Shown here: positions 16,501 through 24,582 of the stretch, piece by piece
How the letters are laid out: each line of letters begins with the position of its first letter
Numbering within the stretch: the stretch's first letter is position 1
Source: CAYLLT01 sp964591605
Lineage (GTDB): Bacteria > Planctomycetota > Phycisphaerae > UBA1845 > PWPN01
DNA length: 45,449 nucleotides
NCBI GenBank assembly: GCA_964591605.1
Contig: CAZQEN010000010.1
Span: 1-45,449, forward strand
Reading direction: 5' to 3'
Position numbers and translations under genes: made by a program
Notes under the pieces: model-generated
What the model saw: the letters and a program-made list of their open reading frames with translations, nothing else
Told to the model about the DNA's origin: nothing
The model's database searches: none

Positions 16501-18167
16501 GAGAAGTGTTCAGCGGCACGACTGGTAAACTGGAGGTCCAGGGGCAGTTTCTGCGGTCGATGGGCAACAGCGAGGCACACATTACCTGCCGGGTGGAGAA
16601 CTCCGGGCAGATGCGCGTCCAGTCAGGTACGCTGCGCCTCGCGCGGGGCGGCAGTCATACCGGACAGCTCATCGCGGATCCCGGCACGATCCTTCTGATC
16701 CAGGGCGGCCAGCACGAGTTCCTGGCCGGCTCGAGCATCGTGGCCCCCGACGTCGAATTCGCCAGCGGCATCTCCGGCGAAAACCGCATCCGGGGAATCT
16801 ATCACGTATCCAACAGCACGAAATCCACCGGCCATCACACGTACTTCGAGCCCTCCGCCGACGTTATCGACTACGGTGATCATCTCATCATCGACGGCGG
16901 AACCCTCCACCTCAATCACAGCTCCGGTCAAAGCAGGGTTTTCCAAACCGTGCTGGTTGATGGAGCCCTTGACTGCGCCGGCAGCGACCCCATCGTGACC
17001 GCATCGTTGACGCTCGGTCATGCGGGCGGCGGCGGGAGCAGCCTCGTTTCCGGGCCCGGCTCCGTTACCGTCAACGACAGCTTCACCTGGCTCAGTGTCG
17101 GCACGTTCTTCAACCATGTCAGCGTTCACGTCAACGGCCAACTGCTGATCGTGCCCAGCACCAGCGTCCGCAATCTGGACGGCGATTCGGTCCTGAACAA
17201 TGCCGGCTACGCCACCTTCCAGGGTGCGATCGGCTGCCGGGGCAACGGCAAGTTCAACAACCTGCCGGGCGGAACGGTGGACATCACCATGGACGGCAAC
17301 ATCATCACGCGCGAGTCCGCCTTGCCCACGGATAACGCCGGGATCATTGTCAAGACCGCGGGGGCGGGTACCAGCAACATCGACGTGGACGTGAACAACA
17401 CCGGTACGGTGGAGGTGCGCGTCGGCGAGCTCGAGTTCGGGCGCTTCTATATTCAGACCGCCGGTCAGACGTTCCTGAATGGCGGCCATCTTCGCAAGAG
17501 CGACTTCCATCCCAGCATCAAGAAGCCCGCACAGATCCAGGGCGGCTCGCTGCGGGGCGCCGGGACGGTCACCGGCGATGTCGAAATCGCCGTCTGCACC
17601 CCCGGACCCTGCAGCGCCCAGATCATCCCCGGCACCTCGATTGGCACGCTCAACATCGTCGGCAACTACACACATGGGGCCGGCGGAACGCTGCGGATCG
17701 AACTCGGCGGATTGACGGCCGGCACGGAGCACGACCAGCTCACCGTCAGCGGAACGGCCACGCTGCAGGGCGGCACGGTGGACGTGGCGCCCTTCGGCGG
17801 CTTTATCCCGCAGGTCGGCCAGCAGTTCGTGATCCTCACCGCCGGCAGTGTGACGGGCACCTTCAGCGGCGTCACCGGTCCGGGCGCTTACACGCTCACG
17901 CACAACCCGACCAACGTCACGCTCACCGTCACGCAGGCCCCCTGCGCGCAGCTCGTCGGCCCCGATTTCGACCTGGACTGCGATGTCGACGCCGACGACG
18001 TGCTCGCGTTTATCAACTGCGCCAGCAGGTCGGGCGTGGCCGTCGCCCCCGGCTGCGAGCCCAAGGATCTGGACGGCGACCAGGACGCAGACCTGGCCGA
18101 CTTTGCACGCCTGCAGCGCTGTTACGCTGGCGAAGGGATTCCAGCAGATCCAAATTGCGGCGATTGA
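13578..18167 (+). CDS. Giant secreted HExxH metallopeptidase with beta-helix and dockerin-like C-terminus (paralogue A)
   Basis: A 1,529-residue exported protein. The signal peptide (residues 1-41) ends ...SPVQA. About residues 45-150 form an Ig-like beta domain (VAGQPYAGVFEVRLG). The peptidase part has HTHEYGHHFLE with HEYGH at 376-380 and a downstream EGFPNWLAD with Glu440, as expected for a gluzincin with His/His/Glu zinc ligands; a Cys-rich insertion lies between them. A fibronectin-like segment follows, then Cys-rich calcium-type repeats (CNGNGILDICEIPC near 688, DCNEDGIPDECQ near 774). Residues 790-1450 are a repetitive Gly/Asn/Thr beta-helix region. The end, from about 1462, has two DxDxDxDxxD loops like a dockerin. 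The ATG has GAGGAGG 7-8 nt upstream. Peptidase activity is inferred from motifs. No characterised homologue was recognised. Confidence 0.8.
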   Translation: MCPYQRHAHGRPLSPWRHRGRLRSLLAAFLMSAVAVSPVQATVGPPVKISMPPDSKPAVAGQPYAGVFEVRLGRAGVLSDFQLEGQGWTVRSFEPPANGAVAGPGVIRIPFTATPADPAQLLRLRLRFDGRPVSRSLRLGAAAFARRGRGRAALQVVPGTQKGKAGSTPSRTAGTADTLTFHFIGRVVYERPGNLDGNNGPIWFGSTYEGVDRIRVRIKDDDGAIDDTVWEGFTDTYGYFDTGVFSWEDCDPLCENEPDLYVEWECDTDIVNVQDAEDITQPDFTWDTEDVLIYEDFNGGFIDFGTWTPGTTQEMPPLHIHNSITRAHRFIFNQSGLSLNLPELDVLWPVDDTNAFYDGEINLPHSREWVEDTHTHEYGHHFLESFAENVEPEYCNGLNFCDGDLPCAFDGCDKCTSPGDCDNPGHCLWCPETDHDAWNEGFPNWLADIVTRDYPFSYQFDDGRRYEALRTRDLESLNVCCQDGQVHPPLITEGYIGALLRDIEDGTAYDGTTLQDDHDDDGICDCLELAYDEIFHVVTLTNVITPSDFLSSFISLYPQHMPGLYSTAYNVHPDFVAGIFPADTQPPGVPQSATSPSHPPFVGGTSPCIEVHLGPVPDDVTGACAYSVVWSSSPDGIEPDFTEDVQGSCCIVSHTREPGSHYVSLRARDCAGHWSSEWTTFGPFTVTECNGNGILDICEIPCSDVCPCDVPDNCAHMCDASLLASDPQRQVRLKCQPHPDYCQNLYGGVCGLGRDCNLNLVPDDCDIASGASSDCNEDGIPDECQDMARWVGGTGVWQTPSSWEDASGPTGLPGANQHVCIDGQPDVTVTNTTGVQSIRSLSCHDHLILWGTLTPDVDITLAEPSFVRGDLRFLGSRNITLRNNLKLTVSGKLTLAAAGSSGAYLNRLVGLGILDLEGGMEMTANTFIDAKMLRLRNSSFATATRGFSLANNAVFRIESGSTLDFQAEGGTGGAGEVFSGTTGKLEVQGQFLRSMGNSEAHITCRVENSGQMRVQSGTLRLARGGSHTGQLIADPGTILLIQGGQHEFLAGSSIVAPDVEFASGISGENRIRGIYHVSNSTKSTGHHTYFEPSADVIDYGDHLIIDGGTLHLNHSSGQSRVFQTVLVDGALDCAGSDPIVTASLTLGHAGGGGSSLVSGPGSVTVNDSFTWLSVGTFFNHVSVHVNGQLLIVPSTSVRNLDGDSVLNNAGYATFQGAIGCRGNGKFNNLPGGTVDITMDGNIITRESALPTDNAGIIVKTAGAGTSNIDVDVNNTGTVEVRVGELEFGRFYIQTAGQTFLNGGHLRKSDFHPSIKKPAQIQGGSLRGAGTVTGDVEIAVCTPGPCSAQIIPGTSIGTLNIVGNYTHGAGGTLRIELGGLTAGTEHDQLTVSGTATLQGGTVDVAPFGGFIPQVGQQFVILTAGSVTGTFSGVTGPGAYTLTHNPTNVTLTVTQAPCAQLVGPDFDLDCDVDADDVLAFINCASRSGVAVAPGCEPKDLDGDQDADLADFARLQRCYAGEGIPADPNCGD

Positions 18168-18289
18168 TCTCCTCGCAGCTTCCACCAAGGACTTTTATGC
18201 CTGAGCAACACCTGTGTGGCTCGATGAGCAGCATCGCCGGGGCATCGTCTACAGGGCCTCGGTTACCTGCAGAAAACGGTCAAGAAGGC

Positions 18290-18319
18290 TTTACATAGCG
18301 GCCGGTCCTGCACTATAAT
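18290..18319 (+). promoter_or_regulatory. Promoter of metallopeptidase gene B
   Basis: TTTACA (18290-18295), 18 bp, perfect TATAAT (18314-18319). It matches the promoter of paralogue A in hexamers and spacing. The predicted start near 18326 excludes the in-frame ATG at 18318 as a translation start. Confidence 0.7.
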
Positions 18320-18518
18320 GAAACCAATCAACGGACCGCGATCGCGGAATCGGGCCAAATCACACAATACGTCGCCGTTCGGTCGTGCCAGTATCGCTCT
18401 CGCTTGTCGTCGGCCCACCGGCCACTCAGTAGGTCGTTGGGCGTCTCCCGCGACGGCAAGTCCCCCAAATCCAGGGTTGTATCCGTACTTCTCATTCGCG
18501 CCTGCGAGGAGGAACGCG
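18320..18518 (+). other. Conserved long 5' leader of metallopeptidase gene B
   Basis: About 193 nt between promoter and ATG, alignable with the leader of paralogue A (13400-13577), including a shared AA(A/G)TCCAGGG-type core and the GAGGAGGAAC ribosome-binding site. The preceding 120 bp (18168-18289) after the stop of gene A contains no gene or clear terminator. Confidence 0.45.
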
Positions 18519-21500
18519 ATGTGTCTATTCCAGCGCCACGCCAGCGGGCATCCGGCCTCGTATCTGCGCAGCCTGCGCCGCTCAGGCGGCCTGGCGGTCT
18601 TTTGGGCGACGGCTTTCGCCGCCTCACCGCTGCACGCGACCGTAGGCCCGCCGGTGAAGATCTCGATGCTGCCGGACTCGAAGCAGGCGGTCGCCGGTCA
18701 GGCTTACACCGGCGTCTTTGAGGTACGACTGGGTAGCGCGGGGGTGCTGAGCGACTTCCGGCTCGAAGGCCAGGGCTGGGGGGTGCAGTCGTTCGACCCG
18801 CCGGCCAACGGCGCGGCGGCCGGGCCGGGGGTTGTGCGTATTCCCTTCACTGCGACGCCGGCCGACCCCGGCCAGTTACTCCGTCTCAGTCTGCGCTTCG
18901 ACGGACGCCTGGTGAGCCGGTCGTTGCGGCTGGGGAAGGCGGCAATCGCTCAGGCGCGTGCGGCAAAGCAGACCGTACAGGTGAAAGCCGGGAGCTCGGC
19001 AGGCGCGCCTCAGCCTCAGGGCGCCGCCATGTCCCTGCGTTTCACCGGCCGAATTGTCTACACGCGGCCCAAGTTCCTTGACTCCAACGACGGACCCATC
19101 TGGCTGGCTACCACCGACGAAGGCGTTGACCACATCTTCGTCGAAGTCATGGACGAAGACGACATCACCGATGAAACGATCTGGTCGGGCTACACCGACC
19201 AGAACGGCTACTTTGACTCCGGCAACATCACTTGGGAGGACTGCGACGCTTTCGGTTGCGACGAGCCGGACATCTATCTCCGCTGGGAGTGCGACACCGA
19301 CATCGTCAATGTTCAGGACGGTGAGGACATCCTCGAGACAGACTACTCCTGGAGCAACGATGACCAGGTCATCGACAACTTCACGGGGAGCTTTCATGAT
19401 TTCGGCACGTGGAAGCCGGCCGACCTGAATCAGATGGCCGCCCTGCACATTCACAACAGCATCATCCGTGTTCATCGATTTCTCACGGATTCACAGAAAA
19501 TCGGCCTGGTGATCAGCGGGCTGCCCGAAATTGATGTCCAGTGGCCCGAGGGGGACAATGCGTTTTATGACCCCATCGTGGAAGAAATCCACATCAGCCA
19601 CCGGCGCGAGTGGAATGAGGCAACGCACACGCACGAATACGGGCATCATTTGCTTCAAAACGCCGCTCAAAACGTGACGCCGGACTACTGCAACGGTTTC
19701 TGTGACCCCGACCCGAACCCCCCCTTCCCGGACTGCGGACACTGTTCCTGGTGCCCGGAGACGGATCACGATGCGTGGAACGAGGGCTTTCCCAACTGGC
19801 TGGCCGATATCGTCACGCGCGACTACCCCTTCAATTACCAGTTCAGCGACGGATCGCCCTACACGGCGCTTATCCCCAGAGACTTGGAGAACACCGATGT
19901 CTGCAACGAGGATAACCAATTCCATTCACCCTGGATTACCGAAGGCTTCATCGGCGCATTGCTGCGCGACATCGAGGATTCAACGGCCTTTGACGGATCG
20001 TCGCTGCAGGACGATCACGACGGGGACGGCATCTGCGACTGCCTGGAACTCGGCTACAACGAGATCTTCACGATCGCTCTGATCGACGAGGTCATCACGC
20101 CCACTCAATTCATCACCGCCTTCATCGCCCGTTATCCCGAGCATATGCCGGGCTTGTACTCGACCGCGTTCAATGTCCATCCCTGGTACGTCTCGGATTT
20201 CCCCACGGACACACAGCCGCCCGGTGTTGTTCCCTATGTCACCTCGCCCAGTCATCCGCCGATCGTGGGCAGTACCTCTCCCTGCATCGAACTCCACCTC
20301 GGACCCGTGGCCGATGACGTCGTGGGCGCATGCGGATTCAGCTATGAATGGACCACGATTCCCACGGGCCTGGAGCCCGACATGGATGAAGAGGGCAACT
20401 ATGTCGCAGGCTCCTGCTGCATCGTGAGCCCCGTGCGCAACCTGGGCGATCATTGGATCAGCCTCCGGGCAAAGGACTGCGCGGGGCACTGGAGCAATGA
20501 GTGGGCCACGTTCGGACCGTTCAGAGTCACCGAGTGCAACGGCAACGGCATTCTCGATGTGTGTGAGATCCCATGCTACGACGTCTGCTGGGGCAGCCCA
20601 TGCAGCAACGAACCGGTGACCTGCGGAAATGCCTGTGATGCGTCCGTTCTGGCCGACGACGTCGACCGGCCGGTCCGGCTCAAGTGCAGGCCGCACCCCA
20701 ATTTCTGTCAAAACGTCAATCCCGGCGGGATCTGCGGACTGGGACGGGACTGCAACCTCAATCTCACTCCCGATGAATGCGACATCTCCAGCGGGACAAG
20801 CCAGGACTGCAACCAGGACGGCATTCCCGACGAATGTCAGAACATGGCCCACTGGGTCGCTGGCGGCGGCGGGTCGTGGCACGTGAATGCCAACTGGCAG
20901 GACGGTAGCTTCGCCGGCCTGCCCGGCTCCGGCCAGATCGTCTGCATCAACGTCCCCGACGCCGATGTGACCGTCACCCATACCACCGGGACGACCTCGA
21001 TCCTCAGCCTGGCGTGCCACGAGAATCTCAATCTGAATTCGACCACGGCCAACGAGTTGACCATCGTCGGGAACGCACTTGATCCGATAGACTCCTTTGT
21101 GCTGGGGAATCTGACCCTGGGCGGCCGGAACACCAACACGCTGCGGAACAACAACAAGCTGACCATCTCAGGCCTGCTGAGCATCTCGCAACCCAGTGAT
21201 GGCGGCGGCCACTACTGGCTCCGCGGGACAGGCCCGATCGTCGCCAACGGCGGGATGAGCGTCACCCGCGCCGCGCTCCTGCCGGATCCCGACAAAGTGA
21301 TTGACTTGAACAACAACAGCACGGCCACGGCCACGCACCTCATCCAGTTCAACTCGAATAACGGCGTTGCAGTTCGACCCGGCTCAACGTACATCTGCAA
21401 CGGGAACTTCACGGCCTTCTCAGGGGGTGCGAGCTCACTGCTGTTCGTCGAGGGCGTCTTCCGGCGGGCCAGCGGAACCGGCGACGTGATCATCGACTGC

Positions 21501-23072
21501 CCGCTGAAGAATGCGGGCGAGGTCCGGGTCCAGACCGGGACCCTCCGGATGGCCGACGGGAACAACGACAGCACCGGCCAGTTCATTGGCGAGCCCGGAA
21601 CGATGCTCGAGTTCGGCGCGGGCACACACTCGCTGACCCCGACATCGAGCCTGACCGCTGACAACGTCCGCTTCAGTGGAGGTGGAACCAGCAATGTCCG
21701 CGGCAGTGTCAGCATCGTGGGGACGCTGGCAGTGAGCTTGCCGGGAGGCGGAGACAGCGGCCACACCTGCACATTCACGAACGAAGCGAACGTCACGAGC
21801 TATGGGCAGCATCTCAGCGCGCTTCAGGGCTCCGTCCGCTTCGAAGCCCCCAAAACCGGCCCCGCGCCGCTGTTTGACACCGTGACCATCGGCCAGAACA
21901 CCTCCGGCGGCAAGAATGCGCACTTCAACACCGGCCAGCCGGTCAGCATCAACACACTCAACCTTGTCATGGGTAATATCGAAGGCGCCGACCTGATCAC
22001 GATCAACAACTCCTTTGTCTGGGGTAATGGCGGCGGCAGCATCCTCGCGGGCGGCGCCATCACCTGCAACGGCCCGGTCACCATCCAGGCCGCCAGCAGC
22101 AGCCGCAACCTGTTCAGAACTTTCAATAATTACGACTACGCCACGTTCCTCGGCGGGTTCACCATGGGAAGCGGCGGCGCCTTTTACAACATGGCGACCG
22201 GGACGATCGACATCCGCAACATCACAACTGTTTTGGGATTGACCACGGTCGCAACGCTGCACAACCACGGCCTGCTGATCAAGAGCGCAGGAACCGGCAT
22301 CAGCACGATCGCCAGTCACTTCCGCAACACGGGAACGGTCGAAATCCAGACTGGCACGCTACAATTCACGGGAACCAACGGCCTGACGCACATCCAGACC
22401 GCCGGCCAGACCACCATCAATGGCGGGACGCTGAGCGTGACGAACAACGCGCCCTATCAAGTCCAGGGCGGCGAACTGCGCGGGATCGGAACCGTCGCCG
22501 CACTCGTGCAGAACACCGGCGGCAACGTCGCGCCGGGGCTGTCCGTCGGCACGCTCAACATCGTCGGCAACTACACGCATGGGGCCAGCGGAACGCTGCG
22601 GATCGAACTTGGCGGACTCGTCGCGGGCACGGAGCACGACCAGCTCACCGTCAGCGGCACGGCCACGCTGCAAGGCGGCACGGTGGACGTGGCGCCCTTC
22701 GGCGGCTTCATCCCGCAGGTCGGCCAGCAGTTCGTGATCTTCACCGCCGGTAGTGTGCAGGGCACGTTCAGCGGTGTGACCGGCCCGGGCGCGTACACGC
22801 TCACGCACAACCCGACCAACGTCACGCTCACCGTCACGCAGGCCCCCTGCGCGCAGATCGTCGGCCCGGACTTCGACCTCGACTGCGATGTCGACGCCGT
22901 CGACGTGCTCGCGTTCATCTACTGCGCCACCAGGTCGGGCGTGGCCGTCGCCTCCGGCTGTGAGCCCAAGGATCTCGACGGCGATTTGGATGCAGATCTC
23001 TTCGATTTCGCCCTGGTCCAGCGATGCTACGCCGGCGCGGCAATACCGGCCGACGTCTCCTGCGATGACTGA
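18519..23072 (+). CDS. Giant secreted HExxH metallopeptidase with beta-helix and dockerin-like C-terminus (paralogue B)
   Basis: A 1,517-residue tandem paralogue of the preceding gene with the same domain order. It has a signal peptide ending ...SPLHA, an Ig-like domain (VAGQAYTGVFEVRLG), and HTHEYGHHLLQ with HEYGH at 372-376. A shorter Cys-rich insertion follows, then NEGFPNWLAD with Glu422. Further on come CNGNGILDVCEIPC near 672, DCNQDGIPDECQ near 764, a beta-helix-like Gly/Asn/Thr region, and a dockerin-like end from about 1450 (DFDLDCDVDAVD and DLDGDLDADLFDF). The middle beta-helix has diverged strongly from A, while the last 420 bp or so are nearly identical at the DNA level. The ATG has GAGGAGG upstream, as in A. 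The domain pattern suggests the enzyme is anchored or assembled at the cell surface. Activity is inferred. Confidence 0.8.
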   Translation: MCLFQRHASGHPASYLRSLRRSGGLAVFWATAFAASPLHATVGPPVKISMLPDSKQAVAGQAYTGVFEVRLGSAGVLSDFRLEGQGWGVQSFDPPANGAAAGPGVVRIPFTATPADPGQLLRLSLRFDGRLVSRSLRLGKAAIAQARAAKQTVQVKAGSSAGAPQPQGAAMSLRFTGRIVYTRPKFLDSNDGPIWLATTDEGVDHIFVEVMDEDDITDETIWSGYTDQNGYFDSGNITWEDCDAFGCDEPDIYLRWECDTDIVNVQDGEDILETDYSWSNDDQVIDNFTGSFHDFGTWKPADLNQMAALHIHNSIIRVHRFLTDSQKIGLVISGLPEIDVQWPEGDNAFYDPIVEEIHISHRREWNEATHTHEYGHHLLQNAAQNVTPDYCNGFCDPDPNPPFPDCGHCSWCPETDHDAWNEGFPNWLADIVTRDYPFNYQFSDGSPYTALIPRDLENTDVCNEDNQFHSPWITEGFIGALLRDIEDSTAFDGSSLQDDHDGDGICDCLELGYNEIFTIALIDEVITPTQFITAFIARYPEHMPGLYSTAFNVHPWYVSDFPTDTQPPGVVPYVTSPSHPPIVGSTSPCIELHLGPVADDVVGACGFSYEWTTIPTGLEPDMDEEGNYVAGSCCIVSPVRNLGDHWISLRAKDCAGHWSNEWATFGPFRVTECNGNGILDVCEIPCYDVCWGSPCSNEPVTCGNACDASVLADDVDRPVRLKCRPHPNFCQNVNPGGICGLGRDCNLNLTPDECDISSGTSQDCNQDGIPDECQNMAHWVAGGGGSWHVNANWQDGSFAGLPGSGQIVCINVPDADVTVTHTTGTTSILSLACHENLNLNSTTANELTIVGNALDPIDSFVLGNLTLGGRNTNTLRNNNKLTISGLLSISQPSDGGGHYWLRGTGPIVANGGMSVTRAALLPDPDKVIDLNNNSTATATHLIQFNSNNGVAVRPGSTYICNGNFTAFSGGASSLLFVEGVFRRASGTGDVIIDCPLKNAGEVRVQTGTLRMADGNNDSTGQFIGEPGTMLEFGAGTHSLTPTSSLTADNVRFSGGGTSNVRGSVSIVGTLAVSLPGGGDSGHTCTFTNEANVTSYGQHLSALQGSVRFEAPKTGPAPLFDTVTIGQNTSGGKNAHFNTGQPVSINTLNLVMGNIEGADLITINNSFVWGNGGGSILAGGAITCNGPVTIQAASSSRNLFRTFNNYDYATFLGGFTMGSGGAFYNMATGTIDIRNITTVLGLTTVATLHNHGLLIKSAGTGISTIASHFRNTGTVEIQTGTLQFTGTNGLTHIQTAGQTTINGGTLSVTNNAPYQVQGGELRGIGTVAALVQNTGGNVAPGLSVGTLNIVGNYTHGASGTLRIELGGLVAGTEHDQLTVSGTATLQGGTVDVAPFGGFIPQVGQQFVIFTAGSVQGTFSGVTGPGAYTLTHNPTNVTLTVTQAPCAQIVGPDFDLDCDVDAVDVLAFIYCATRSGVAVASGCEPKDLDGDLDADLFDFALVQRCYAGAAIPADVSCDD

Positions 23073-23271
23073 GAGCCTGTGCGAGAGACGGTTAAACCGG
23101 CAGAGCCCCGACCGCCAGCGAGGGGGGGTTCAACATTATCGCAGACTGCTCGCTCACCGGCGCGGCGTTGGTCGAGCTTCTCACACCGGCGCTGATCCCC
23201 GGTTACACTGTTCGATCCCACCCTCGTCCGGGTGGATCGGCAAGCCATCGTTTCACACGCAGGAGACTCCC

Positions 23272-24411
23272 ATGCGGCTCTCACCGTGGATCATCGGGCA
23301 CCTGGCGGGCGGAGTGAGCGTGCTCATCGCCGGCTGCGTAACCCCCGCCGACACGACCGCCGGCCCCTCCGTCTTCCTGCGCCAGGCCGACCCGTACAAC
23401 CTTCCCGGCGTCACCGTACCGGAGGCCAACCAGTATCACGGCTTCGACTGCAACAACCCCGTCCACTGGGACGGCCAGACCGTCTACGTCTTCTCGTCCA
23501 CCGCCCAGCCCTACCGCACTCTGGGCCCCGACAGCTTCCACCTGCTGGACCCGTCGGTCGAGACGAAGTTTCACAACGACGACACCTGGAAGGGCGGCCG
23601 CTGGATCGAATCCACGTTCAAGGACGCCGACGGCCGGCTGTACGCATGGTATCACCACGAGCAGGTGGGCATCTGTCCGCCCAAAAAGACCACCGCCCCG
23701 CAGATCGGCGCGGCCGTCTCGACCGACAACGGCCTGCACTGGCAGGACCTGGGCATCATCCTCACCATGCCGCCGGACTCACTCAACTGCGACAGCGTCA
23801 ACGACGCCTTTTCCGGCGGAAACGGCGACTTCTCGGTGATTCTCGACCATGACCGGCGGTACTTCTACATCTTCTTCGGAAACTACCACCGCGACCCGCA
23901 GTACCAGGGCGTCTGCGTCGCCCGCATGCCTTATGCCGACCGCGACGAGCCCGTCGGCAAGGTCCGCAAGTGGCACGAAGGCCGGTTCGACCAGCCGGGC
24001 CTGGGCGGGCAGGTGACGCCGTTCTTCCGCTCCTTCGTTGACATCCACCGTGATAACGCCAATTACTTCTGGGGGCCGGCCGTTCACTGGAACACGCACC
24101 TGCGCCAGTACGTCATCCTGCTCAACCGCGCCAAGAACAAGAACTGGAACCAGGAGGGCGTCTACGTCACGTTCAACCCGCGGCTCGACGACCCCTCCGG
24201 CTGGAGCAAGCCGGTCAAGATCCTCGAAGGCGTGCACTACTACCCGCAGGTGATCGGCACCGACACATCGCACCGCGAGACCGACAAGGTCGCCGGCCGG
24301 ACGGCCCGCCTCTTCGTGACCGGCAAGTCCCGGTGGGAGATTGTGTTCCTGCGGCCGGGAGAGAGCCCTGCGGCAGTCACGGCCACGATGCCCGCCGGAT
24401 CGGTGAAGTGA
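23272..24411 (+). CDS. Beta-propeller-like lipoprotein (putative glycoside hydrolase fold)
   Basis: A 379-residue lipoprotein with lipobox LIAGC (Cys22). AGGAG is 7 nt before the ATG. Repeated blade-like segments (KDADGRLYAWYHHEQ, AVSTDNGLHWQDLGIIL, GGNGDFSVILDHDRRYFYIFFGNY, WNTHLRQYVILLNRAKN, GVYVTFNPRLDDPSGWSKP) resemble five- or six-bladed propellers of GH43/GH32-like or sialidase-like hydrolases; STDNGLHW is a near Asp-box. No catalytic triad can be named with confidence. It lies 199 bp after metallopeptidase B in the same direction. With the Asp-box enzyme at 10737-12083 it suggests extracellular glycan handling, which is inference. The 199-bp gap shows no clear promoter. Confidence 0.72.
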   Translation: MRLSPWIIGHLAGGVSVLIAGCVTPADTTAGPSVFLRQADPYNLPGVTVPEANQYHGFDCNNPVHWDGQTVYVFSSTAQPYRTLGPDSFHLLDPSVETKFHNDDTWKGGRWIESTFKDADGRLYAWYHHEQVGICPPKKTTAPQIGAAVSTDNGLHWQDLGIILTMPPDSLNCDSVNDAFSGGNGDFSVILDHDRRYFYIFFGNYHRDPQYQGVCVARMPYADRDEPVGKVRKWHEGRFDQPGLGGQVTPFFRSFVDIHRDNANYFWGPAVHWNTHLRQYVILLNRAKNKNWNQEGVYVTFNPRLDDPSGWSKPVKILEGVHYYPQVIGTDTSHRETDKVAGRTARLFVTGKSRWEIVFLRPGESPAAVTATMPAGSVK

Positions 24412-24582
24412 TCACACTGCCCGTCGCCACGGATGCCCACGGACGCTGCCGTCACTGGACGGATCAGCAGCGCCCGGCAGCGCTTCAAGGCCAACCTGGC
24501 CCGCTCACGCCGGGCCGGCTCCCACGGCGCATCGACCATCACCGCCGCAAGCGGCTTGGGGTCCGCCATTGCACCTGTCATG

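Noticed and set aside
24240..24581. Minus-strand frame starting 1 nt after the export lipoprotein stop (MTGAMADPKPLAAV...)
   Set aside because: The first 50 residues look mildly protein-like, but the second half is only the antisense of the propeller lipoprotein gene and there is no ribosome-binding site. A truncated gene remains possible.
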